Of a stretch of 64,000 nucleotides of DNA, positions 17,965-25,033 are shown piece after piece. The notes beneath the pieces were generated by a model, which searched no databases, was not told the origin of the DNA, and saw only the letters and a list, made by a program, of their open reading frames with translations. The position numbers were made by a program, and so were the translations under genes. The stretch's first letter is position 1; each line of letters opens with the position of its first letter. The DNA is from Butyricicoccus faecihominis (GTDB taxonomy: Bacteria > Bacillota > Clostridia > Oscillospirales > Butyricicoccaceae), in NCBI RefSeq assembly GCF_024462775.1, contig NZ_JANGCE010000009.1:1-64000 (forward strand). Direction: 5' to 3'.

Positions 17965-19329
17965 ATGGATTTTAAAGCTTATCTCCGGCAGCATCAGGAC
18001 GACTTGCTTGCCGATCTAGCGTCGCTTATCCGCATCCCCAGCGTCGAAGGCCCGGCGGAGAACGGCGCGCCCTACGGGGCCGAGGTCCGGCGAAGTCTTG
18101 ACCAGATGCTGGCGCTTTGCGAAAAGCTGGGCTTTCCGGCCACCGATATGGACGGGCGCGTGGGCTGGTGCGAGTATGGCGAGGGCGAGGAAATGGTGGC
18201 CATTCTGGGCCATTTGGACGTCGTTCCCGCGGGCGACGGCTGGACGCGCGAGCCTTTTGGCGGCCAGATCGAAAACGGCCGCATATATGGGCGCGGCACC
18301 ATGGACGATAAAGGCCCCACCGTGGCGGCACTGTACGCGCTGGCCGCGTTAAAGGATGCGGGCGCGCCGCTTTCCCGCCGCATCCGTCTGCTGTTCGGCA
18401 CCAATGAGGAGACCGGCTGTCAGGATATGAAGTACTATTTGGAAAAGGGCGGCGAAATCCCCGTCATGGGCTTTACGCCGGATGGCGAATATCCGATCAT
18501 CAACGGTGAAAAGGGCATTATGAACTGCTCTTACAGCCGCAAGCTGCGCCAAAACGGCGCGTATCACCTGCGCCGGATCGAGGGCGGCACGGCGTCCAAC
18601 GTGTCCCCCGCCTTCGCCTTTGCCGAACTTTCCTGCCCGCCCGAAGCGGCGGATCGGATACATGTCGATAAAGTGACCGCAACGCCAATCCAAGGCGGCA
18701 TCCGTGTGGAAGCGCAGGGTGTTTCGGCGCATGGTTCCACGCCAGAGCAAGGCGAAAACGCCATTGGCCGTCTGGCGCAGGCGCTTTTACAACTGCCGCT
18801 GACCGAAGGCGATGTAAAGGAAACGCTGACCTTTTTGGCGGAGCGCATTGGCATGGAAACGCGCGGCGAGCATTTGGGTCTTGCCATGCGCGATGAGCTT
18901 TCGGGCGATCTGACCGTCAACCTAGGTGTGATCCGCGGCGGCGAGGACGAGGTATCCGTCACGCTTTCCGTGCGCTACCCCGTTACGAGGACCTTTGACG
19001 AAGCCGCGCCCCCGCTGCGCGCCGCCTTTGCCGAAGCGGGCTTTACCGAAACCGAAATGCGCCACAAGGCCGCCATTTATATGCCGCCCGAAAGCGAATT
19101 GATTGCAAAGCTATCCCGCGTTTACGAAGCCGAGACCGGCGACAAAGCGGTTTTAAAATCCATCGGCGGCGGCACCTATGCCAAGTCGATCCCGAATCTG
19201 GTGGCCTTTGGGCCGATCTTCCCGGGCGACGAGGTGCGCGAACACAAGCCGGATGAGTATATGGAGGTTGAACGCCTGCTGCAAAACGCCGAGATCATCG
19301 CCTCGGCCATGTTCGAGCTGGCGAAGTGA
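17965..19329 (+). CDS. pepV: M20 family dipeptidase PepV
   Basis: The 454-residue zinc peptidase has the metal motif GHLDVVPAGDGW (H83, D85), GRGTMDDKGP (bridging Asp), the catalytic EE in GTNEETGCQDM and a Gly-rich GGGTYAKSIPN near the end, as in PepV. It would cleave dipeptides in the cytoplasm. ATG 17965 is selected because AAAGGAAGGACAAGG precedes it; the frame is open further upstream but without a ribosome site and across the promoter. It is followed 19 bp later by a dipeptide epimerase gene, so together they may recycle cell wall dipeptides such as L-Ala-Glu. Confidence 0.93.
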   Translation: MDFKAYLRQHQDDLLADLASLIRIPSVEGPAENGAPYGAEVRRSLDQMLALCEKLGFPATDMDGRVGWCEYGEGEEMVAILGHLDVVPAGDGWTREPFGGQIENGRIYGRGTMDDKGPTVAALYALAALKDAGAPLSRRIRLLFGTNEETGCQDMKYYLEKGGEIPVMGFTPDGEYPIINGEKGIMNCSYSRKLRQNGAYHLRRIEGGTASNVSPAFAFAELSCPPEAADRIHVDKVTATPIQGGIRVEAQGVSAHGSTPEQGENAIGRLAQALLQLPLTEGDVKETLTFLAERIGMETRGEHLGLAMRDELSGDLTVNLGVIRGGEDEVSVTLSVRYPVTRTFDEAAPPLRAAFAEAGFTETEMRHKAAIYMPPESELIAKLSRVYEAETGDKAVLKSIGGGTYAKSIPNLVAFGPIFPGDEVREHKPDEYMEVERLLQNAEIIASAMFELAK

Positions 19330-19348
19330 GAAGGGAGCGTAACATTAT

Positions 19349-20440
19349 ATGAAAATCACCAAAGTAAGACTGGGCAAGATCTCCGTGCCGCTGCGCGTGC
19401 CGTTCAAAACGGCGGTGCGCTCGGTTTCCTCGGTGGAGGACGTTATCGTTGAGATTCACACCGACACGGGCGCGATCGGCTATGGCGAAGCGCCGCCGAC
19501 CGGCGCGGTCACGGGCGATACCGCGGGCGCGATCATCGGCGCGATCCGCGACCACATCGTCCCCACTATACTCGGCCGCGAGGTGGATGATTTTGAAAAC
19601 CTGATGCTCGCGCTGAACGCCTGTATCCTCAAGAATACAAGCGCCAAGGCCGCGGTCGATATGGCGCTGTGGGATCTTTACGGCCAGCTTTACGGCATTC
19701 CCGTTTACAAGCTGATGGGCGGCAGCCGCAGTAAGATCGTTACCGACATCACCATCAGTGTGAACGATCCGGAGGAAATGGCCCGCGACGCGCGCAACGC
19801 GATCGACCGTGGATACGACTGCCTGAAATGCAAGGTCGGCAAGGACGCGCCGCTCGACCTGAAGCGGCTGGAGGCCATCCGCAAGGAGGTCGGTTCGGAT
19901 GTGCGTATCCGCATCGACGCGAATCAGGGCTGGAAGCCCAAGGAAGCCGTGCGCATCCTTGGCCAGATGGAGGACAAGGGGCTGGACATCGAATTTGTCG
20001 AGCAGCCGGTGCATCAGCACGACCTTGTCGGTCTGAAATACGTGACGGACAACGTATCGATTCCCGTGTTGGCGGATGAAAGCGTGCAGGGCCCCTCCGA
20101 CGCGCTGACCATCATGCAGATGCGCGCGGCCGATCTGGTCAATATTAAACTGATGAAGTGCGGCGGCCTGTACAACGCGCTCAAGATTGCGTCCGCCGCC
20201 GAGGTTTACGGCGTCGAGTGTATGATCGGCTGTATGCTGGAAGCAAAAATTTCGGTCAACGCGGCGATTCATCTGGCCTGCGCTAAGCAGATCATCACCA
20301 AGGTCGATCTGGACGGCCCCGTGCTCTGTCTGGAGGATCCTATCCTCGGCGGCGCGGTGTTCCATGAAAAGGACATCACCGTTTCCGACGAGCCGGGTCT
20401 TGGGATTAAGGGGATCGAAAAGATTACATACCTCGATTAA
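19349..20440 (+). CDS. Dipeptide epimerase (L-Ala-D/L-Glu type), enolase superfamily
   Basis: The 363-residue muconate-lactonizing subgroup enzyme has the K-x-K base pair (K160, K162 in CLKCK), metal ligands D190 (RIDANQGW), the FVEQP glutamate and the ADES aspartate, and the second lysine in VNIKLMKCGG. This combination is that of L-Ala-D/L-Glu epimerases, which turn D-Glu dipeptides from murein into the all-L form. The upstream dipeptidase would then hydrolyse the product. Substrate range varies in the family, so Ala-Glu is the likely but not certain substrate. Confidence 0.9.
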   Translation: MKITKVRLGKISVPLRVPFKTAVRSVSSVEDVIVEIHTDTGAIGYGEAPPTGAVTGDTAGAIIGAIRDHIVPTILGREVDDFENLMLALNACILKNTSAKAAVDMALWDLYGQLYGIPVYKLMGGSRSKIVTDITISVNDPEEMARDARNAIDRGYDCLKCKVGKDAPLDLKRLEAIRKEVGSDVRIRIDANQGWKPKEAVRILGQMEDKGLDIEFVEQPVHQHDLVGLKYVTDNVSIPVLADESVQGPSDALTIMQMRAADLVNIKLMKCGGLYNALKIASAAEVYGVECMIGCMLEAKISVNAAIHLACAKQIITKVDLDGPVLCLEDPILGGAVFHEKDITVSDEPGLGIKGIEKITYLD

Positions 20441-20465
20441 TGTATCGTGCCGGGAGGTGCTTGAT

Positions 20466-20969
20466 ATGGACCATCCCTATTTACGTATTCCCTTGCTCTG
20501 CACGGTCTGTGGCATTGTGCTGACGATCACAGACTTCGTTTCTGCGTTTCAACTTACGCGGGCGCTGCTGCCGGACGCGAACGGCGTGTATAGCTCCGAG
20601 GTGATTAATCTTCCCCATACGTTGATTTTAGTCGGTATGGGTCTGGTTTTGTTCCTTCTGGTGGGTTTGCTGTTTGCTCGGCGCATGACCCGCCGTGAAC
20701 TCGCCCTGTCCGCCTCGCTCGTCGTAGTGTATCACGTCGTTTTTCTGGTTCTTGAAAAGGTCGTGCAGTTGATGGGGGCTTATCCTATAACCCTGTTTTT
20801 GCTGCTTGGCCTGCCCATACAGTTTTCCTCTGCCTTTTTGCAGGGCGTGTTTCAGATTTTTCCCGCGTTTCCCCTTTGGGGCGGTATCATCGTGTCCCTC
20901 TTTGTGCCGTACTTATTTGTGCTGTTCGGTAAAAAGGCGGAAAGGCATCATGAATCACATATGCCGTAG
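20466..20969 (+). CDS. Small four-helix membrane protein
   Basis: The 167-residue hydrophobic protein has about four membrane segments. I do not recognise the family. ATG 20466 follows GGGAGGTG, 26 bp after the epimerase, so it could share the pepV transcript. Its stop codon TAG is part of the GTAG that opens a repeat element (20966), so the repeat has inserted at, or created, the end of the gene; the original C-terminus may have been different. Confidence 0.65.
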   Translation: MDHPYLRIPLLCTVCGIVLTITDFVSAFQLTRALLPDANGVYSSEVINLPHTLILVGMGLVLFLLVGLLFARRMTRRELALSASLVVVYHVVFLVLEKVVQLMGAYPITLFLLLGLPIQFSSAFLQGVFQIFPAFPLWGGIIVSLFVPYLFVLFGKKAERHHESHMP

Positions 20970-21396
20970 GACGGGGTGACCCGCCAATGTCATTTAGTTA
21001 AGAGTGAGTAAGTACTAATTGGGTAGCAAATGCCCTTTGGGCTTCCCCCGACGAGGCATATGCGTAAACTTAAGCAATGCGCGGGGGCCAAAGACCGTTT
21101 TCTAGCCTTCCCCCCACGAGGGGAAGGTGGCGCGCGCCGTAGGCGCGTGACGAATGGGGGGCGTAACGAATAGCGCACTTTAAGGCAGCCACGCACATCA
21201 TGCTGCCCATTCATGCGCCCCCCATCAGTCACGGCTTCGCCGTGCCAGCTTCCCCTCGTCGGGGGAAGCCCAAAGAGCGCTCTATGCATACGCTGCTTCA
21301 GTTTACGCATATGCCCCGACGAGGGGAGGCCAAAGGGCGGCGCTATGTTGTATAGGAGTCAGTTATTCTTAACCGAAGGACATTGGTGACCTCACC
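20966..21396. repeat. Composite palindromic repeat element
   Basis: The 431-bp non-coding block starts with GTAGGACGGGGTGACC and ends in GACATTGGTGACCTCACC, an inverted-repeat pair shared with 27335-27511. The inside holds further nested palindromes: TTCCCC/GGGGAA blocks at about 21040, 21120 and 21255, and CATATGCGTAAAC against GTTTACGCATATG at 21056-21068 and 21301-21313. It separates the dipeptidase region from cysK. Confidence 0.8.
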
Positions 21397-21415
21397 GCCG
21401 CTCCAATGAAACACC

Positions 21416-21453
21416 AAATGAAGTTCTCAGTTCATACACTGAGAACTTCATTT
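21416..21453 (+). terminator. Strong stem-loop after the repeat block
   Basis: A perfect 15-bp stem (AAATGAAGTTCTCAG and complement) with an 8-nt loop and T-rich 3' end. It probably stops transcription entering from the left. Confidence 0.75.
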
Positions 21454-21514
21454 TTGTATACTGACCGTATCACCTTTTTAAACAAATTCTCTCCTACCCA
21501 TATAGAATGAACTG

Positions 21515-21523
21515 TGTTATAAT
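21515..21523 (+). promoter_or_regulatory. Extended -10 promoter of the cysK-like gene
   Basis: TGTTATAAT (TGn plus TATAAT at 21518-21523) with no good -35 box, 43 bp before the start codon. Confidence 0.55.
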
Positions 21524-21565
21524 AATAGCTATTGGACAACACGTTTGAGAGGAAGATCATTTAAC

Positions 21566-22495
21566 ATGGTTTACAGCAATATTCTAGAGGCCGTTGGCCA
21601 CACGCCGATGGTGCGACTGAGCCATATGGCGCCCGAGGGCGGCGCTGAGGTGCTGGTCAAGTACGAAGGCCTTAACGTAGGCGGTTCGATCAAAACGCGC
21701 ACCGCGCTGAACATGATTGAGGACGCGGAAAAGCGCGGTCTGATCGGCCCGGACACCATCATTGTCGAGCCGACAAGCGGCAATCAAGGCATCGGCCTTG
21801 CGCTGTGCGGCGCGGTAAAGGGCTACCGCACGGTCATCATTATGCCGGATTCGGTATCCGAGGAACGCCGGAAGCTCGTCCGCCATTACGGGGCCGAGGT
21901 CATCCTCGTGCACGACGCGGGCAATATTGGGGACTGCATCGATCAGTGCCTGCAAAAGGCCATGGATATGGCCACGAGCGATCCCAAGGTATTTGTTCCC
22001 CAGCAGTTCGACAACCCGGCAAATCCCGCCGTGCACCGCGCGCACACCGCGCTTGAGATTTTAGAGCAGGTTGGCGGCCCGATCGACGGCTTCTGCGCCG
22101 GTTTTGGTACGGGCGGTACGATCAGCGGCATCGGCGAGGTGCTGCGGGAGCATAACCCGGGACTGGAAATTTGGGCGGTCGAACCGGAAAACGCGGCCAT
22201 TTTGTCCGGCGGGTCGATCGGCACGCACCTGCAAATGGGCATTGGCGACGGCGTGATCCCCAAAAACCTGAATACGGAAATTTACGATAACCTGTACATT
22301 GTGTCCGACGACGAAGCCATTCAGACCGCGCGCGACCTCGCCCGTCTGGAAGGGCTGATGTGCGGCATTTCCAGCGGTACCAACGTAGCCGCCGCGATCC
22401 AACTGGCGCGCAAGCTCGGCCCCGGCAAAACGGTCGTTACCGTGCTGCCCGACACCGCCGAGCGGTACTTCTCCACCCCACTGTTCGACGAATGA
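21566..22495 (+). CDS. cysK: Cysteine synthase (O-acetylserine sulfhydrylase family)
   Basis: The 309-residue fold II PLP enzyme has the PLP lysine K43 in VGGSIKTRT, the substrate loop EPTSGNQGIGLA, and the phosphate-binding GFGTGGTISGIG. The usual product is cysteine from O-acetylserine and sulfide. Cystathionine beta-synthase-like relatives of the same length exist, so the exact substrate is inferred. ATG 21566 is preferred; an in-frame TTG at 21545 overlaps the GAGAGG site. It is monocistronic, between repeats. Confidence 0.88.
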   Translation: MVYSNILEAVGHTPMVRLSHMAPEGGAEVLVKYEGLNVGGSIKTRTALNMIEDAEKRGLIGPDTIIVEPTSGNQGIGLALCGAVKGYRTVIIMPDSVSEERRKLVRHYGAEVILVHDAGNIGDCIDQCLQKAMDMATSDPKVFVPQQFDNPANPAVHRAHTALEILEQVGGPIDGFCAGFGTGGTISGIGEVLREHNPGLEIWAVEPENAAILSGGSIGTHLQMGIGDGVIPKNLNTEIYDNLYIVSDDEAIQTARDLARLEGLMCGISSGTNVAAAIQLARKLGPGKTVVTVLPDTAERYFSTPLFDE

Positions 22496-22506
22496 TACAT
22501 CGCTGG

Positions 22507-22880
22507 GCGCATTGCAGAATTTTCTGCAATGCGCTTCAGACTGTCAAAAAACAAGTTTTGACAGTCTGTCGATCGAAACAAAGCCCCATTTCGATCGAGA
22601 ATTCCGGCTTCTGCGCGCGCCTTTTAGGCACACTTGAAGTCGGTTTGTATAGCCCGTAGGCCTCTATCCACTGACCGCCGCCGTGCGGCGATTAAATGAG
22701 AGCAAACCGAGATACACGGCCCAGGCCGGCCTCTCTTGGCCTACGGCCAATTCACCTTCTGCTCCCGGTTTTTATGAATTTTGTTTCTTGAAACAAAATC
22801 CTATTTTATACGCGCTGCGGCGCGAAGGGTTCTTTGATAAGCTGTGGCGCATTGCGGAATTTTCTGCAATGCGCTTTTTT
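22507..22880. repeat. Interrupted dispersed repeat flanked by duplicated hairpins
   Basis: It contains inverted copies of the 13343-13458 repeat in two pieces (22556-22635 and 22804-22841), with about 170 bp of unrelated sequence between them. At both ends lies nearly the same hairpin, GCGCATTGCAGAA/TTCTGCAATGCGC at 22507-22534 and again at 22847-22874. Only the right one is followed by T6 and looks like the working terminator of cysK. A third dyad CAGACTGTCAAAA / TTTTGACAGTCTG is at 22537-22568. No gene is supported here. Confidence 0.75.
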
Positions 22881-22885
22881 GTTCC

Positions 22886-22914
22886 TTGACAAAGCGTATG
22901 CTCCGCCTTATAAT
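22886..22914 (+). promoter_or_regulatory. Consensus sigma-A promoter of the TetR gene
   Basis: TTGACA (22886-22891), 17 bp, TATAAT (22909-22914), both hexamers perfect. Confidence 0.88.
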
Positions 22915-22930
22915 TGAACATAAGTTCAAT
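22913..22930. promoter_or_regulatory. TetR operator 1
   Basis: ATTGAACATAAGTTCAAT is an inverted repeat overlapping the end of the -10 box. The core TGAAC-N4-GTTCA is found again at 23548-23561 upstream of the MATE gene, pointing to autoregulation plus pump control. Confidence 0.75.
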
Positions 22931-22943
22931 ATTGGAGGACGCT

Positions 22944-23519
22944 ATGCCGCAGGTGTTAAAGGATGAAATCCGCGAGAATATTTTAAAGGCCGCGCTGGCG
23001 GAATTTTTTGAAAAGGGCTATCAGGCGGCTGTTATGCGCAGCATTGCCCAAAGGGCCAAAATACCGACCGGCCTGATCTACTCTTACTATAAAAACAAGC
23101 AGGCGCTTTTCGACGCCGTACTCCTCCCCGTTCTGTACGATTGGGAGCGCGTCCTCTGCGCGGGTGACCGGCAGGAACCCCAGCGGATGCACGGCGGCAA
23201 CGCTATTTACGGACTGAGCACAGCCGAGATCGACTGCTTGCTCGACCTATTTGACCACCGCGAGGAATTTATTATTTTGATCGATCAAAGCGGCGGCACC
23301 AAGTACGACCATGAAAAGGATCGCTTTATCGCCGAAATAGAGAAACATTTGGCGCAGCACTGTAACGACGAGACCGCGGATGAGGTTTTTGTCCATATCA
23401 TTGCAAGCAACTTTGTTGATGGCCTGATGCAGATCATGTATCATGATAAGGGAAAGGAATGGGCTGTTATGACCCTTCATAAATTATCCAAAATGTATTT
23501 ATCCGGAATCGGCCTTTAG
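22944..23519 (+). CDS. TetR family transcriptional regulator
   Basis: The 191-residue protein has a TetR N-terminal HTH (ENILKAALAEFFEKGYQAAVMRSIAQRAKIPTGLIYSYYKNKQALFDAV, residues about 8-57, given in part: IAQRAKIPTGLIYSYYKNK) and a variable helical ligand domain. It most likely represses itself and the MATE pump behind it through the shared TGAAC-N4-GTTCA dyad. ATG 22944 follows TTGGAGG at 5 nt spacing. Its stop codon lies inside a terminator stem, so the pump has a separate transcript. Confidence 0.9.
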   Translation: MPQVLKDEIRENILKAALAEFFEKGYQAAVMRSIAQRAKIPTGLIYSYYKNKQALFDAVLLPVLYDWERVLCAGDRQEPQRMHGGNAIYGLSTAEIDCLLDLFDHREEFIILIDQSGGTKYDHEKDRFIAEIEKHLAQHCNDETADEVFVHIIASNFVDGLMQIMYHDKGKEWAVMTLHKLSKMYLSGIGL

Positions 23520-23536
23520 GCCGGTTCCTTTTTTTA
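23505..23536 (+). terminator. Terminator overlapping the TetR stop codon
   Basis: A 10-bp stem (GGAATCGGCC / GGCCGGTTCC, one wobble pair) with loop TTTA, followed by T8 with the stop codon inside the stem. Confidence 0.85.
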
Positions 23537-23547
23537 TTGAACAATAT

Positions 23548-23561
23548 TGAACTAACGTTCA
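23548..23561. promoter_or_regulatory. TetR operator 2, upstream of the MATE gene
   Basis: TGAACTAACGTTCA has the same half-sites and spacing as operator 1. A further half-site TTGAAC lies just upstream at 23537. The MATE -35/-10 boxes are not clear. Confidence 0.65.
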
Positions 23562-23621
23562 TTTTTCGTCAATGATCCCGGCTTTGCCGATCATATAAAA
23601 CCATTTTAGGAGGACATGACC

Positions 23622-24977
23622 ATGTCTGAAAAATCCACGCACCTCTATCTTTTGCGGGAAGCGAACGTTGCTTCCGCCCTGCTCAAGCTGGGCATACCGA
23701 CGATGGTCGGCATGCTGATCTCCGCCTTGTACAACGTGATCGACGCATATTTCGTGGGCGGGTTAGGGCTCAGCCAAATGGGCGCCGTATCCGTTGTGTT
23801 CCCGATCGTGCAAATCATCATTGGCCTTGGCATGATGTTCGGCGCGGGCGCTTCCTCTTACATTTCCCGCTTGCTCGGCAAAGGCGATCACGAGCAGGCG
23901 GACCGGACCGCTTCGACCGCGCTTTTCTCCGGTATCTTATTAGGCGGCGCGATCATCGCGGTCATCCTTCTTTTTCTCGATCCCGTACTGACCTCTCTCG
24001 GCGCTACGGAAACGATTCTGCCCTATGCGCGCGCCTACGCGAAAATCTATGTCGCGGGCTCTATCATCAACGTGTTCACCGTATCCATGAACAACCTGCT
24101 TACCGCGCAGGGTGCTACCCGCTTTACCATGGCCGCTATGCTGACGGGCAGCCTTGCAAACGTGATTTTGGACCCCATCCTGATTTATGGCATGAAGCTG
24201 GGCATCGAGGGCGCGGCGATTGCCACCGTGCTCTCTCTGTGCCTGAATATGGCGCTTTATCTAGGCTATATCGCAAAAAAGAAGGGGGTGCTGCGTTTCT
24301 CGCCGCGCAAGATCACAATTTCGGGAAAAATTTACGGCGAAATTTTAAAAATAGGCGTTCCCGTGCTCCTGTTTCAATTTCTGGCAAGCGCGTCCATGGG
24401 GCTGATCAATACGGCTGCCAAGCCCTATGGCGATTATGCCGTCGCGGCCATGGGGGCCGTCACCCGTATCATGACCGTGTCCACCTATGTCGTGTTCGGT
24501 TTTCTAAAGGGTTTTCAGCCGTTTGCAGGCTATAATTACGGCGCAAAGCAATCGGCTCGGCTGAAACAATCCATCAAGCTGTGCCTGATCTGGTCGACCG
24601 CCTTTTGCGTGATCGCGGCGGCGGCGCTGATCGTATTTGCCGGGCCGGTGGTTTCCCTTTTCGGAAGCGACGCGCAGATGATCGCGCTGGCCAGCAAGGC
24701 GCTGCGGCTGAACGCCGTGCTGCTCATCACCTTTGGATTTCAAATGGTGTACGCTTCCCTCTATCTGGCGATTGGAAATAGCCTGATCGGCAGCGCGCTC
24801 AGCTTGAGCCGGCAGGGTATTTTCTTCTTTCCTCTCATATTCATCCTGCCCCGGCTGTTAGACCTGACCGGCGTGATCTGCGTACAGCCGGCGGCCGACC
24901 TTTTTTCGACCCTGCTAACCGTGTTTTTTGTTCTGAAAGCAAACGCATGGCAAAGCGAAAGCACGTCCGCAAGTTAA
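23622..24977 (+). CDS. MATE family efflux transporter
   Basis: The 451-residue protein has about 12 membrane helices and MATE patterns in both halves (LGIPTMVGMLISALYNVIDAYFVG, AQGATRFTMAAMLTGSLANVILDPIL). It would export drugs or other organic compounds with Na+ or H+ exchange. ATG 23622 lies 8 nt after AGGAGG; an ATG at 23616 is too close. It is controlled, by inference, by the adjacent TetR protein. Confidence 0.9.
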   Translation: MSEKSTHLYLLREANVASALLKLGIPTMVGMLISALYNVIDAYFVGGLGLSQMGAVSVVFPIVQIIIGLGMMFGAGASSYISRLLGKGDHEQADRTASTALFSGILLGGAIIAVILLFLDPVLTSLGATETILPYARAYAKIYVAGSIINVFTVSMNNLLTAQGATRFTMAAMLTGSLANVILDPILIYGMKLGIEGAAIATVLSLCLNMALYLGYIAKKKGVLRFSPRKITISGKIYGEILKIGVPVLLFQFLASASMGLINTAAKPYGDYAVAAMGAVTRIMTVSTYVVFGFLKGFQPFAGYNYGAKQSARLKQSIKLCLIWSTAFCVIAAAALIVFAGPVVSLFGSDAQMIALASKALRLNAVLLITFGFQMVYASLYLAIGNSLIGSALSLSRQGIFFFPLIFILPRLLDLTGVICVQPAADLFSTLLTVFFVLKANAWQSESTSAS

Positions 24978-24981
24978 GACA

Positions 24982-25020
24982 AAAGGGCTGTGAAAACCTT
25001 TACGGTTTTCACAGCCCTTT
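24982..25020. terminator. Bidirectional terminator between the MATE and parC-type genes
   Basis: A perfect 17-bp stem (24982-24998 with 25004-25020), AAAGGGCTGTGAAAACC and complement, 5-nt loop, between convergent genes. Confidence 0.92.
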
Positions 25021-25033
25021 CAGCCATACGACA

